This document shows positions 37,200 through 46,707 of a DNA stretch of 64,000 nt, in pieces; position 1 is the first letter of the stretch; each line of letters begins with the position of its first letter. The notes under the pieces are model-generated. The model was not told the DNA's origin. It worked only from the letters and a program-made list of their open reading frames with translations, and did no database searches. The translations under genes were made by a program, and so were the position numbers. The stretch comes from Anaplasma ovis str. Haibei. Its GTDB lineage: Bacteria > Pseudomonadota > Alphaproteobacteria > Rickettsiales > Anaplasmataceae. The stretch covers positions 806,001 through 870,000 of the forward strand of contig NZ_CP015994.1 in assembly GCF_002214625.1 (NCBI RefSeq), read 5' to 3'.

Positions 37200-37484
37200 A
37201 TGAAGCTAGCTATGTTGCATGATAATGTGTTGGTTGAGGCTTTGGAGGATAGCGGAGGGAATTCTCCCATACAGCTTCCGGATTCGGCTAAGAAGAAGCC
37301 GACCAGGGGCAAGGTTATGTCTGTGGGTCCTGGCGCTTCAAACAGTGATGGCAAAGTCACACCTATGTCAGTCAAGGTGGGCGATGTGGTCTACTATCGC
37401 CAGTGGGCTGGAAACGAAGTAGAGCTCGAAGGAAAGAAGCTCATAGTCATGAAAGAAAGCGACATAATCGCTAAGGAGGCGTAG
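37200..37484 (+). CDS. groES: Co-chaperonin GroES
   Basis: 94 aa, ATG at 37200 with GGAGGG 6-10 bases upstream. It begins MKLAMLHDNVLVEALEDSGG and has the mobile-loop region SPIQLPDSAKKKPTRGKVMSVGPG and the conserved GDVVYYRQWAGNEVELEGKK. The lid of the GroEL chamber. It is followed by groEL after 47 bases under the same heat-shock promoter. Confidence 0.97.
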   Translation: MKLAMLHDNVLVEALEDSGGNSPIQLPDSAKKKPTRGKVMSVGPGASNSDGKVTPMSVKVGDVVYYRQWAGNEVELEGKKLIVMKESDIIAKEA

Positions 37485-37531
37485 TCCGACGCGCAGGTTT
37501 GGTTTGTTAAGTTTGATTTAGGAGGTTATAA

Positions 37532-39187
37532 ATGGCAAATGTTGTTGTTACGGGCGAGGCATTAGATAAATCTATAAGGGAGGTAGTGCGCATCCTGGAA
37601 GACGCTGTTGGTTGCACTGCCGGCCCAAAGGGGCTCACCGTCGCTATTAGCAAGCCTTACGGGTCCCCGGAGATCACCAAGGATGGATATAAGGTCATGA
37701 AAAGCATAAAGCCTGAAGAGCCCTTGGCGGTCGCTATCGCGAACATAATTACTCAGAGTGCGTCTCAGTGCAACGATAAGGTTGGTGACGGAACTACCAC
37801 GTGCTCCATACTGACTGCAAAAGTTATCGAGGAAGTGTCCAAGGCCAAGGCAGCCGGCGCTGATATAATAAGCATAAAAAACGGGATCTTAAAAGCCAAG
37901 GAGGCTGTGCTTACAGCTTTGCTATCAATGAAGCGTGAAGTGGCATCTGAGGACGAAATTGCACAGGTTGCTACTATATCTGCCAACGGGGATAAAAACA
38001 TAGGTAGCAAAATAGCGCAATGCGTCAGGGAAGTTGGCAAAGATGGGGTAATAACGGTCGAGGAGAGCAAGGGGTTTAAGGACCTCGAGGTCGAAAGGAC
38101 TGACGGTATGCAGTTTGACCGCGGGTACCTATCCCCTTACTTCGTAACTAACGCTGAGAAGATGTTGGTAGAGTTCGAGAATCCGTACATATTCCTCACT
38201 GAAAAGAAGATCAACCTGGTACAAAACATACTACCAGTACTGGAAAATGTTGCTAGGTCAGGAAGGCCATTGCTGATCATCGCGGAAGACGTAGAGGGTG
38301 AGGCGCTGAGTACACTGGTGCTTAACAAGCTCCGCGGGGGCCTGCAGGTTGCGGCTGTTAAAGCACCCGGTTTCGGCGACAGAAGGAAAGACATGCTCGG
38401 TGATATTGCCGTAATAGCTGGTGCAAAGTATGTAGTAAACGACGAGCTTGCGGTAAAGGTTGAGGACATAACTCTGGAAGATCTCGGTACTGCCAAGACT
38501 GTGCGCATTACTAAGGATACAACCACAATTATAGGAAGTGTCGACAGCAACGCTGACAGTATTACCAGCAGGATTAGCCAGATTAAGTCCCAGATTGAGG
38601 TTTCTTCTTCTGACTACGACAAGGAAAAACTGAAGGAGAGGCTGGCTAAGCTCTCAGGCGGGGTTGCCGTACTTAAGGTTGGCGGCTCTAGCGAAGTTGA
38701 GGTCAAGGAGCGTAAGGATAGAGTTGAAGATGCTCTGCATGCAACTAGGGCCGCGGTCGAGGAAGGCGTGGTACCCGGCGGTGGGGCTGCCTTGCTATAC
38801 ACGCTCGCATCTCTGGACGGCGTAAAAGGGAAGAATGATGATGAGCAGCTGGGTGTTAACATAATAAAGCGCGCTGTTTGTGCTCCAATAAAGAGGATCA
38901 TCAAAAATTCCGGATCCGAAGAGGCTCCATGTGTTATCCAGCACTTGCTGAAGCAGAACGACAAAGAGCTAATCTTCAATGTTGACACCATGAACTACGC
39001 TAACGCGTTCGCTTCCGGGGTTATGGACCCTCTAAAGGTGGTGCGCATCGCGTTTGACCTGGCTGTGTCACTTGCAGCTGTATTCATGACTTTAAACGCA
39101 GTGGTTGTGGACGTCCCAAACAAAGAAGATGCAGCAGGCGGAGCTGCCGGAGGTATGGGAGGTATGGGAGGCATGGGAGGATTCTAA
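37532..39187 (+). CDS. groEL: Chaperonin GroEL
   Basis: 551 aa, ATG at 37532 with AGGAGG 7 bases upstream. The ATP site GPKGLTVAISKPYGSPEITKDG (about residue 31) and NDKVGDGTTTCSILT (about 82), the apical peptide-binding domain, and the C-terminal GGM repeat ending GGMGGMGGMGGF are all present. It is a major immunodominant antigen in Anaplasmataceae and a standard typing gene. The stop is followed within 35 bases by a strong hairpin. Confidence 0.98.
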   Translation: MANVVVTGEALDKSIREVVRILEDAVGCTAGPKGLTVAISKPYGSPEITKDGYKVMKSIKPEEPLAVAIANIITQSASQCNDKVGDGTTTCSILTAKVIEEVSKAKAAGADIISIKNGILKAKEAVLTALLSMKREVASEDEIAQVATISANGDKNIGSKIAQCVREVGKDGVITVEESKGFKDLEVERTDGMQFDRGYLSPYFVTNAEKMLVEFENPYIFLTEKKINLVQNILPVLENVARSGRPLLIIAEDVEGEALSTLVLNKLRGGLQVAAVKAPGFGDRRKDMLGDIAVIAGAKYVVNDELAVKVEDITLEDLGTAKTVRITKDTTTIIGSVDSNADSITSRISQIKSQIEVSSSDYDKEKLKERLAKLSGGVAVLKVGGSSEVEVKERKDRVEDALHATRAAVEEGVVPGGGAALLYTLASLDGVKGKNDDEQLGVNIIKRAVCAPIKRIIKNSGSEEAPCVIQHLLKQNDKELIFNVDTMNYANAFASGVMDPLKVVRIAFDLAVSLAAVFMTLNAVVVDVPNKEDAAGGAAGGMGGMGGMGGF

Positions 39188-39218
39188 CCCAACCCCTTAA
39201 CACACATCACACATTCGG

Positions 39219-39262
39219 GAAGAGCGGGTTATAGCGGCGTACCGCTGGGAGGCCCGCTCTTC
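39219..39262 (+). terminator. Hairpin terminating groESL
   Basis: GAAGAGCGGG (39219-39228) pairs with CCCGCTCTTC (39253-39262), with an inner stem AGCGG (39233-39237)/CCGCT (39242-39246). The tail TCCTTTCTCC is only partly U-rich, so termination may be Rho-independent-like. Confidence 0.65.
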
Positions 39263-39399
39263 TCCTTTCTCCTGACAAAGCTTGGGTGGAGTAGTGTTTT
39301 GACGTGCAGATTGCCTGCGGTGGACACTCGCTACTTGAGCATCGCTGCATATGTGCAAAAATGCTGGCAGCAACGTTACGTATCGGCACTTGGTTGATA

Positions 39400-39510
39400 C
39401 CTAGTGACCACTACCTACGAGAGGCTGCGGTCACAAGCACAAAAGTGGTGCATTCGCTTAACGCGGCCACTTGGTGTAAGCGTAAAGGCCTAGGCATGGG
39501 TGCGTTGCTT
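39400..39510. repeat. Degenerate direct repeat, copy A
   Basis: Imperfect copy of the stretch at 39668-39775. Shared pieces include CTAGTxGACCACxACCTAC, AGGCTGC, AACGCGGCCAC, TGGTGTA and TAGGCATGG. It lies in the 840-base gene-free region after groEL. Confidence 0.6.
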
Positions 39511-39667
39511 TGCCTCACATTTCCTTTCTTGCTCCATATGTGGAAGTACGCCGGTAGCACCCGACTTGCGCTGCACTCGCTCTGCCGTTGCACCCTGACA
39601 TGTGGTATGATAAGGGGGATTGGTACGCAGCCAACACCGTCAGCGTATAATCAGCGCTGGATTAATA

Positions 39668-39775
39668 GCCTAGTTGACCACCACCTACAGAGGCTGCAGT
39701 CAGGCGCAAAAACAGTGCATCCGGCCTAACGCGGCCACATGGTGTACACACGGCATAGAGGAAAGTTTAGGCATG
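39668..39775. repeat. Degenerate direct repeat, copy B
   Basis: Second copy, about 268 bases downstream of copy A. Weaker similarity continues on both sides (for example GCGTATAATCAGCGCTGG against ACGTATCGGCACTTGG), suggesting a tandem duplication of about 268 bp that has since diverged. No reading frame is preserved in either copy. The rest of 39263-40030 holds no supported gene. Confidence 0.55.
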
Positions 39776-40030
39776 GATACGGCTTTTCCGATTCTCCCTC
39801 ATAAAACATATTCCCTGCGTGAGGCTAATCCTATACGGGTACCGCTCTGGCGCCCGTTCCGTTCGTGATATTGTTGACACGCGATCCTTCCCGCAAGGAA
39901 GCGCCCATCCTCGTAACCTCCCTTCCTGCATGCACAAACTCTCAGCCTAGTGATGGCCACGAGCTGATTATTCACCGCCTCATGCACACAACACCCCCGC
40001 AGTCAGCAGCATTGGCATCGCGCGGGGGTG

Positions 40031-40762
40031 TTATTCTTCCTCAATGTTTTGGGTCAGCTCGTATATTTGGCCAGTAACGCAACATTCTTCGGACGACAAT
40101 TCCACAAACTTGTCTGTGACGCTATCAGGTGCCAGCAATTTTGACTGCTCCTGCGCTGAAAAGATCTGAGAGTAAATGTTACTGTCGATACTGCATGGGT
40201 ACACAATGTTTGCACACAGCTTGCTGTGCTTGGTCTCCACTGCATACACCTGCACCATGGCTTCTAGAGCCACTTTGCTTGCGGCATACGGCGCAAAATA
40301 CGAGTAATTCAGTAGTGACCTTGCGGCTTCGGACGTCACAAACACTGCCCTGCCAGCCGGGGCACTTTTGAGAAGGGCGTCAAAGTGTTTGATGAGATAC
40401 CAGTTTGCAAAGAGGTTCACATGCATCACTTCCTTCCAAACCGCAGGTTCATATTCCTGCACGGGACCAAGACCTCCGAGCAATGCAGCCACAGAGACTA
40501 AAATATCGAGGCAGCCAAACTTGTTCTTCACGGAGAGGGCTAAGTTATCCACGCTTTCATAATCTTGTATATCTATAGGAGCAAGTATAGCCTCACCACC
40601 AGACTCCTGTATCTCGTCACACAGTGTTTTCAGCTTGCCCATGTTCCTAGCAACCAAAACTACCCTGGCGCCCTCCTTGGCAAACCTCCTGGCTACAGCT
40701 GCCCCGATTCCACCCGAGGCACCAGTAATTAACGCCACTTTACCCCGCAAGCGATCAGCCAT
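40031..40762 (-). CDS. Short-chain dehydrogenase/reductase
   Basis: 243 aa from the ATG at 40762 (MADRLRGKVALITGASGGIG); four codons of open frame precede it. Classical SDR features: cofactor motif TGASGGIG (about residue 13), the NNAG equivalent SVAALLGG (about 88), catalytic serine in VFVTSEAA (about 140) and YxxxK in YAASK (about 155). It resembles the YciK-type oxidoreductases. The substrate cannot be told from sequence. It has no clear operon partner; divergent from clpB. Confidence 0.85.
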   Translation of the reverse strand: MADRLRGKVALITGASGGIGAAVARRFAKEGARVVLVARNMGKLKTLCDEIQESGGEAILAPIDIQDYESVDNLALSVKNKFGCLDILVSVAALLGGLGPVQEYEPAVWKEVMHVNLFANWYLIKHFDALLKSAPAGRAVFVTSEAARSLLNYSYFAPYAASKVALEAMVQVYAVETKHSKLCANIVYPCSIDSNIYSQIFSAQEQSKLLAPDSVTDKFVELSSEECCVTGQIYELTQNIEEE

Positions 40763-40982
40763 ACCTAACTTCAAAACCCCTACAAATGCATGAGTGGGGA
40801 TGGTAAGCCCTATTCAAGCGCTTGACAAGAAATATAGTGCACCTCTACACAGCTGTGAACACAGTAATTAGAGGTAAAATTCTTCATTGATAGGCCCCTT
40901 TGCATTTTTTTCTGAAGCTCCATACAAATTTAGTGGAACATGACATATATCTGTGTACAGAAAAGTTAGGCACGTAACCATC

Positions 40983-43601
40983 ATGGATCTGAACAAGTTC
41001 ACCGAGAAGGCAAAGGGTTTCATAACGAATGCGCAAATGTTTGCGGTATCATCCGGGCACCAGTCTTTGCTTCCGGAGCATCTGCTAAATGTGATGCTGG
41101 AGGAGGAAAATGACATGGTCGGCAACCTAATATCCTCATGCGGAGTTGATGTGAGCAAGATTACCAGCACTCTGTCAAATATGCTGAGTAAATTGCCGGT
41201 AGTAAGTGGTTCAGGAAGCGGACATCTGAGCCTCTCCAGAGAGATGGCAAAAATTTTAGACGAAGCGGCGAGCCTGGCAAAGCGCAACCAAGATGCGTAC
41301 GTAACTGCGGAGCGGTTACTGCAGGCCCTTGTTGTCGTGGAAAGCAGCGTGTCGCGAATGCTGCTGAATGAGGGGGTAACAACGCAGAAGTTGAACACCC
41401 TGATCGAAAAAATGCGCGACGGAGTGAGGGCTGAAAGCGAAAATGCAGAGCAGCAATTTGACGCACTGAGGAAGTATACCCAAGATCTGACTGAACTGGC
41501 CGCAAAAGGCAAGATGGACCCGGTAATAGGCAGGAGTGACGAAACTAGGCGGTTGATTCAAGTCTTGTCTCGCAGAACTAAAAACAACCCAGCATTGATC
41601 GGAGAACCCGGAGTGGGAAAAAGTGCAATCGTAGAGGGACTTGTTCAGGCCATGGTTTCCGGTAACGTTCCCATGTGGCTGCGTGACGCAAAGGTGCTCG
41701 CCTTAGATTTGGCTGCGCTGATAGCCGGAACAAAATATAGAGGGGAGTTCGAGGAGAGGCTGAAGGCTGTAATAACAAAAATAGTCGCCTCAAACGGCAA
41801 AATCATATTGTTCATTGATGAGCTGCACATGCTAGTAGGAGCGGGGGCCACAGGTGGCTCTATGGATGCATCTAACATACTAAAGCCCGTTCTTGCCAGA
41901 GGGGAAATACGCTGTATTGGCGCAACCACGCTGGATGAGTATCGTGAACATATAGAGAAAGACCCCGCACTCGCGCGAAGATTTCAGCCCGTATTCGTTG
42001 CGGAGCCAACTACCGGTGATACAATTTCCATACTAAGAGGCCTCAAAGAAAAGTACGAGCTCCATCACGGTATAAGAATCACCGACAGCGCAATAGTTGC
42101 TGCCGCGACACTATCTAACCGTTACATTACCGATAGGTTCCTACCAGACAAGGCTATAGATTTGATAGATGAGGCCGCAAGTCGTGCAAGAATCGAAATA
42201 GACAGCAAACCTGAAATTATAGACAGCATAGACCGTAGGATAATGCAACTCAAGATAGAGTCAGAAGTCTTGAAAAACGAAAAGAACGAGGCATCTCAGC
42301 AGCGTCTTGCGGTCATTAATGAGGAGCTCAACGAGCTGAGTTCCGAGGCTGCAGATTTGAACAGCAAATGGCAGGCTGAAAAGGTCAAAATCTCAAAAAT
42401 GCAAGAACTAACTGAGAAGCTCGACGGGGCGCGTATCGAGCTGGAACAGGCTCAAAGATCTGGCAACCTGTCACGAGCTGGGGAGCTAATGTATGGGGTG
42501 ATACCATCGCTAGAGCAAGAATTGAAACAGCATGAAGAAGTAGCCGGTACCATGCTGAGGAAGGAAATAGGAGTGAACGACATTGCAGCAATAGTTTCGC
42601 GGTGGACGGGTATTCCCGTGGAAAATGTGATGAATAGCGAAAAAGAAAAGCTGCTCAATATGGAGAGAGAAATAGGCAAAAGCGTCATAGGACAGGAAAG
42701 CGCTGTTAGGGCAGTGAGCAACGCAGTTAGGAGATCGAGAGCGGGAGTGCAAGATGCACAGAAACCCATGGGGTCATTTTTATTCCTAGGCCCGACAGGC
42801 GTCGGGAAGACCGAGCTCACCAAGGCGCTGAGCGAGTTTTTGTTTGATTCCAGATCTGCACTGCTGCGATTTGATATGTCTGAGTTCATGGAAAAGCACT
42901 CGGTCGCAAAGCTTATAGGCGCGCCACCAGGATATGTGGGGTACGAGCAGGGTGGAATGCTGACAGAAGCCGTGAGGAGAAGACCGTATCAGGTAGTGCT
43001 GTTTGACGAGATAGAGAAGGCGCATCCGGACATCTTTAACATATTGTTGCAAGTCCTCGATGAGGGCAGGCTAACAGACAGCAAGGGCAAGTTGGTAGAC
43101 TTCAAAAACACAATACTGGTGTTAACATCAAACATTGGACAGGAAATTCTAGTACATGGCTCCACAGGCGAAAGCGCGGAAGTAACGCGCCAGAAGGTGC
43201 TTGAGATGCTAAACATGCATTTCCGCCCAGAGTTTCTGAACAGGCTTGACGATGTTATCATATTCAATAGGCTAGCCAAAGAGCACATAGGGCGTATAGT
43301 AGATGTTCAGATGTCTTACCTACAGAAAATAATCAGTGACAAGGGCCTCACCATAACTCTTCTGCCGGAGGCGAAATCCTGGATAGCAGAGCGCGGTTAT
43401 GATGTAACCTACGGGGCACGCCCTCTCAAGCGCCTAATACAACACAACATACAAGACCAGCTGGCAGAGTTGCTGCTCTCTGGTAAGGTAAGTGCCGGAG
43501 ATAACTTGGAGGGATTTGTGTTGGATGGAGCGCTGGCAATACGTAGGAAGGAGACTCCAGCCACACATACGGAATCCGGAGCAAACAGTTACAACCCGTA
43601 G
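40983..43601 (+). CDS. clpB: ATP-dependent disaggregase ClpB
   Basis: 872 aa from the ATG at 40983 (MDLNKFTEKAKGFITNAQMF). It has the N-terminal Clp repeat domain, AAA-1 (Walker A GEPGVGKSA, Walker B IILFIDELH), the coiled-coil middle domain (about residues 400-520, RLAVINEELNELSSEAADLN) that distinguishes ClpB from ClpA/C, and AAA-2 (GPTGVGKTELTK, VVLFDEIEKAHPD). It rescues aggregated proteins with DnaK. A TTGACA at 40822 might be the -35 of its promoter, but no good -10 is visible. Confidence 0.97.
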   Translation: MDLNKFTEKAKGFITNAQMFAVSSGHQSLLPEHLLNVMLEEENDMVGNLISSCGVDVSKITSTLSNMLSKLPVVSGSGSGHLSLSREMAKILDEAASLAKRNQDAYVTAERLLQALVVVESSVSRMLLNEGVTTQKLNTLIEKMRDGVRAESENAEQQFDALRKYTQDLTELAAKGKMDPVIGRSDETRRLIQVLSRRTKNNPALIGEPGVGKSAIVEGLVQAMVSGNVPMWLRDAKVLALDLAALIAGTKYRGEFEERLKAVITKIVASNGKIILFIDELHMLVGAGATGGSMDASNILKPVLARGEIRCIGATTLDEYREHIEKDPALARRFQPVFVAEPTTGDTISILRGLKEKYELHHGIRITDSAIVAAATLSNRYITDRFLPDKAIDLIDEAASRARIEIDSKPEIIDSIDRRIMQLKIESEVLKNEKNEASQQRLAVINEELNELSSEAADLNSKWQAEKVKISKMQELTEKLDGARIELEQAQRSGNLSRAGELMYGVIPSLEQELKQHEEVAGTMLRKEIGVNDIAAIVSRWTGIPVENVMNSEKEKLLNMEREIGKSVIGQESAVRAVSNAVRRSRAGVQDAQKPMGSFLFLGPTGVGKTELTKALSEFLFDSRSALLRFDMSEFMEKHSVAKLIGAPPGYVGYEQGGMLTEAVRRRPYQVVLFDEIEKAHPDIFNILLQVLDEGRLTDSKGKLVDFKNTILVLTSNIGQEILVHGSTGESAEVTRQKVLEMLNMHFRPEFLNRLDDVIIFNRLAKEHIGRIVDVQMSYLQKIISDKGLTITLLPEAKSWIAERGYDVTYGARPLKRLIQHNIQDQLAELLLSGKVSAGDNLEGFVLDGALAIRRKETPATHTESGANSYNP

Positions 43602-43722
43602 TTATCTACACTTGCATCGGTAGCAGTGTACTTCTGCATGTTAGAGATTCCAGCCGGCTATAAAACCAGTGGTCCGCGGGTTGGGTATTCGGATAGTGCA
43701 GCGTCATTCACACGCCCTCTAC

Positions 43723-45375
43723 TTAGCGACTATGTAGCACACCTGCGTCAGCGTTATCGTGCACAAATGCCGCACTACCGACTCTTATATCATGATTTGC
43801 GTGTGCAATTCTAGAGTTGGTCTCTCTGCTTTCGGCTTTACCCAGGATTAACAAAATCAAGCTTATGGTACCTTGAGCCATTAGGTTGAGTAGCCCAAAG
43901 CTGGCAACGCTGCTTTCTATGCGTGCACCATACAGCACTACATTTTCCCATCCAATGCCCTCCCCTCTTGACCTCCTTGTAATGTACAGCACATCACGTA
44001 TCACCGCTATTACCGCAATTGCACCAGAGACTGCAAGAGCCGCAAGGAACCCCACATACGCAGGATTGCTCACCACGCTACTGAAGCAGGGTATGTGTAA
44101 CACCCCTGTGAACAGGGCACCAAGCACCAGAATATTGGTGAGCAATATCTCTGAAAATAAACACGCCCTGTCAGCGATAGCTGAGGCTTTTCTCTTGCCT
44201 ACGGTGTATAGCTCACTAGACAACTGGGCAAAACATGCGGGAAGCATAAGTATAGAGGTAACCACGCGGAAGAAAATTTCGTAAGCAAACTTATCCCACG
44301 GATATGCGGTATTTCTATCTTTGAGTTCTTCCCTAATCACGAACAGCTCGCAGATGTTGCAAACCGCCGTGGTCAGTATACCAAATTTGAGTACGGAACG
44401 GGCTATATTGTCAGGCACTTCGATATCAAGAGAGCACGCTCCCTTACGGACTAAGTAGCAGCAGAATGCAGTTGCTCCTGTTAATATCGCTACGGATGAC
44501 AATATCCCCACAAGTGCGGCAATGCTTATTGGATCACCACGCAACCCCATCAATGATGGGCTACCAACCTGTAGGAAGGCAATATAGGCCACTGTGGCAA
44601 CGAGAAAAATGTTGACCAATAAAACGTGAGACAATGCACTTAGCACCCGCACCACAGACATCGCAGCCTTCCTTCGTTTGCGATAAAAGTAGTTACATAG
44701 CAGGGCCATGCATGCAGGAAGTAATAACAAATATGATGTGCAGTACAAGTAGACCTCATACGCAACATCGCCGTCATATATCCTTCTACGTTGAACATTC
44801 TCATGAGTGAAGAATGGCCCGCTGCGTCCACTATAGCTGACAAGCGCCGGCATGCCGTACACTATATCTCGTAGGTAACTCTGTTCTAAAAGTGCATGAC
44901 ATACACCGCACTGTGTACTTTTCACCATTTCATATACACAGTAGTATCGCCACGTCATTGAGATGATAGACAAAGGAATTGTGCACATGGAAGCCAAAAA
45001 GAGCACGGCCAGGTCTAGATGAGGGATGAAAAACCCCTGCAGTAGGGTGGGATACTTTTTGAATGCGATTAGCAGGATCTTTGCAAATATGAGCTCAATG
45101 GCCAGTACAGAACGCAAGCATAGAAACAGCTCCATGCTGATGGCTGCCCCCACCATCCTGCCTCTTCTGTATAGCTCTTTAGAGATGTAATACGGGATTA
45201 TAGGCACCACGCACAGCACGGAGCTGCACAGCATGTACGCCGTGTATATCCTACTCCGCACATCGTACGCCTTGGCCTCATCATTCGGGACGGTGTTGCA
45301 AGCGTAGTTCAACGCGCCGCCCTCGGACGATGTGCCTATACGTGGCTCATTAGCATACGCGATACCCTCTTCCAT
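43723..45375 (-). CDS. Polytopic membrane protein with threefold internal repeat
   Basis: 550 aa from the ATG at 45375 (a GTG at 45387 is in frame). I do not recognise a family. About ten to twelve hydrophobic segments are visible. Three units of roughly 150 residues resemble one another, at about residues 45-150, 205-350 and 365-510. Each begins with a helix ending in a P-x-x-P or LPAC stretch (VVPIIPYYISKELYRRGR; LLPACMALLCNYFYRKRR; MLPACFAQLSSELYTVGKRK) and continues with a second helix with LLxNIxxxxA-type residues. The N-terminal 40 residues are hydrophilic. An unclassified transporter or scaffold; lineage-specific. Confidence 0.7.
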   Translation of the reverse strand: MEEGIAYANEPRIGTSSEGGALNYACNTVPNDEAKAYDVRSRIYTAYMLCSSVLCVVPIIPYYISKELYRRGRMVGAAISMELFLCLRSVLAIELIFAKILLIAFKKYPTLLQGFFIPHLDLAVLFLASMCTIPLSIISMTWRYYCVYEMVKSTQCGVCHALLEQSYLRDIVYGMPALVSYSGRSGPFFTHENVQRRRIYDGDVAYEVYLYCTSYLLLLPACMALLCNYFYRKRRKAAMSVVRVLSALSHVLLVNIFLVATVAYIAFLQVGSPSLMGLRGDPISIAALVGILSSVAILTGATAFCCYLVRKGACSLDIEVPDNIARSVLKFGILTTAVCNICELFVIREELKDRNTAYPWDKFAYEIFFRVVTSILMLPACFAQLSSELYTVGKRKASAIADRACLFSEILLTNILVLGALFTGVLHIPCFSSVVSNPAYVGFLAALAVSGAIAVIAVIRDVLYITRRSRGEGIGWENVVLYGARIESSVASFGLLNLMAQGTISLILLILGKAESRETNSRIAHANHDIRVGSAAFVHDNADAGVLHSR

Positions 45376-45619
45376 AGCTTGAGGCACACATTTTTAGTAA
45401 AAACCAAAAAGAGCGCCTCTGCCCACTCTGGAACGGGCATTCATTAGACCCCCACGCACTCAGGTGGCACCCTGCAAGTATGGTACCATACAGAACCAAT
45501 ATAGACAACCGGAGCACGTATTGCCCAGCATCAAATACGCACCCACCCGACATATTTTTGTGAGCGCGCGGGTGTTTGCCCTGGGTTCGCGTACAAACCC
45601 CAAGGCAAGCACCTTGCTG

Positions 45620-46603
45620 CTAGTCTCTAAACAGACCCCACTTGGTCTTTGTGTCCACAGACAAGTCACATATCTTAGAGCCTGTAGCAGCTTCTCTGAA
45701 GTTTAACGCCAGATCTTCCTCCCCACTCTTCCTATCGTATATGTAGCACCCCAAGGCAAACAAGGCAGTTGGAATACCCAGCAACAACTGTCTATCGCAC
45801 CTCGCCAGAGAAGACATGCTCATGGAATCACGGATTTGCTCCCTGAACATCAGGTTAAACGCGGAATCATCAGCCCTATCATGAGCACTGGCAATACCAC
45901 GCCACATCAGGCTGAAGCCGCGCCTCGCGGGTAGGGAGTCCTTGATCTTCATGTACCACGATGCGTAGTGGTACACAATGCTGATGGCGAACAGAATCAT
46001 AGTCGGTGCCAGAGCCCACAAAACTGACTTCCCAAAAGAGAAGTGCTGACCAGTTATTGGCCCTGATAGCGCATAAGTAAGCAAGGTAAATGTCGCAAGG
46101 TTAAATAGCAGCACGTGCATGTAAGCATACATTTGCCTTACTGTAGGCCTGAGCATACGGTGCAGCAACCCTAACCGGACTCTACCACCTCTTTTCATAG
46201 CGCTCCACGGCACGGTTCTGGCCCATGTGTACTCTGACCCTGCAACGGGTCTTGACAGAGTGGCCAACAGGAGCACCGGTGCTGTCAGGAGAACCACCAA
46301 AGCCATGGTAGCACGAACATACGAGCAGAATGCCTTGAACCCAGCCGTTGCAAACTTACCTTTGGCCTGTCTCTTAGGCTTGCGGTATATGTTAGGAGTT
46401 GCTGTTTTGCGGCCGCAGGCACCACCCATGTCAACAAAAACATCCACGGGCACACCCAGTGATGGATAGCCGCCAACACGTTGGCCATCGCAGGTCATAA
46501 CTGGGCTTACGCGCTTTTCACGCCTCCCGGATGGCCGGCACACCCTTCTTTTGACTCGGCCCAGGACTTCGGCTGAGTCATAGCTGTCTGGACACGCTTT
46601 CAC
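45620..46603 (-). CDS. Hypothetical membrane protein with basic N-terminus
   Basis: 327 aa from the GTG at 46603. No family recognised. The first 95 residues are strongly basic (RVKRRVCRPSGRREKR; YRKPKRQAKGKF). They are followed by about four hydrophobic helices: ATMALVVLLTAPVLLLATL, MHVLLFNLATFTLLTYAL, VLWALAPTMILFAISIVYHY and LLLGIPTALFALGCYIY. It is co-directional with the polytopic protein gene at 43723-45375, separated by 244 bases. Possibly a divergent relative of that lineage-specific membrane family, but no clear repeat is shared. Confidence 0.6.
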   Translation of the reverse strand: MKACPDSYDSAEVLGRVKRRVCRPSGRREKRVSPVMTCDGQRVGGYPSLGVPVDVFVDMGGACGRKTATPNIYRKPKRQAKGKFATAGFKAFCSYVRATMALVVLLTAPVLLLATLSRPVAGSEYTWARTVPWSAMKRGGRVRLGLLHRMLRPTVRQMYAYMHVLLFNLATFTLLTYALSGPITGQHFSFGKSVLWALAPTMILFAISIVYHYASWYMKIKDSLPARRGFSLMWRGIASAHDRADDSAFNLMFREQIRDSMSMSSLARCDRQLLLGIPTALFALGCYIYDRKSGEEDLALNFREAATGSKICDLSVDTKTKWGLFRD

Positions 46604-46707
46604 GGACGTATTACCCTAGAAACACACACTTACAAGTGTACAGGGAAACCGCACCGCGAATCAATCATACGCAAACATTGTGGTCAACTTAAAGCCTTCC
46701 ACAGCTG

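Noticed and set aside
40821-40851. Possible promoter of clpB at TTGACA 40822
   Set aside because: No acceptable -10 for sigma-70 or sigma-32 at the right spacing; recorded only in the clpB entry.
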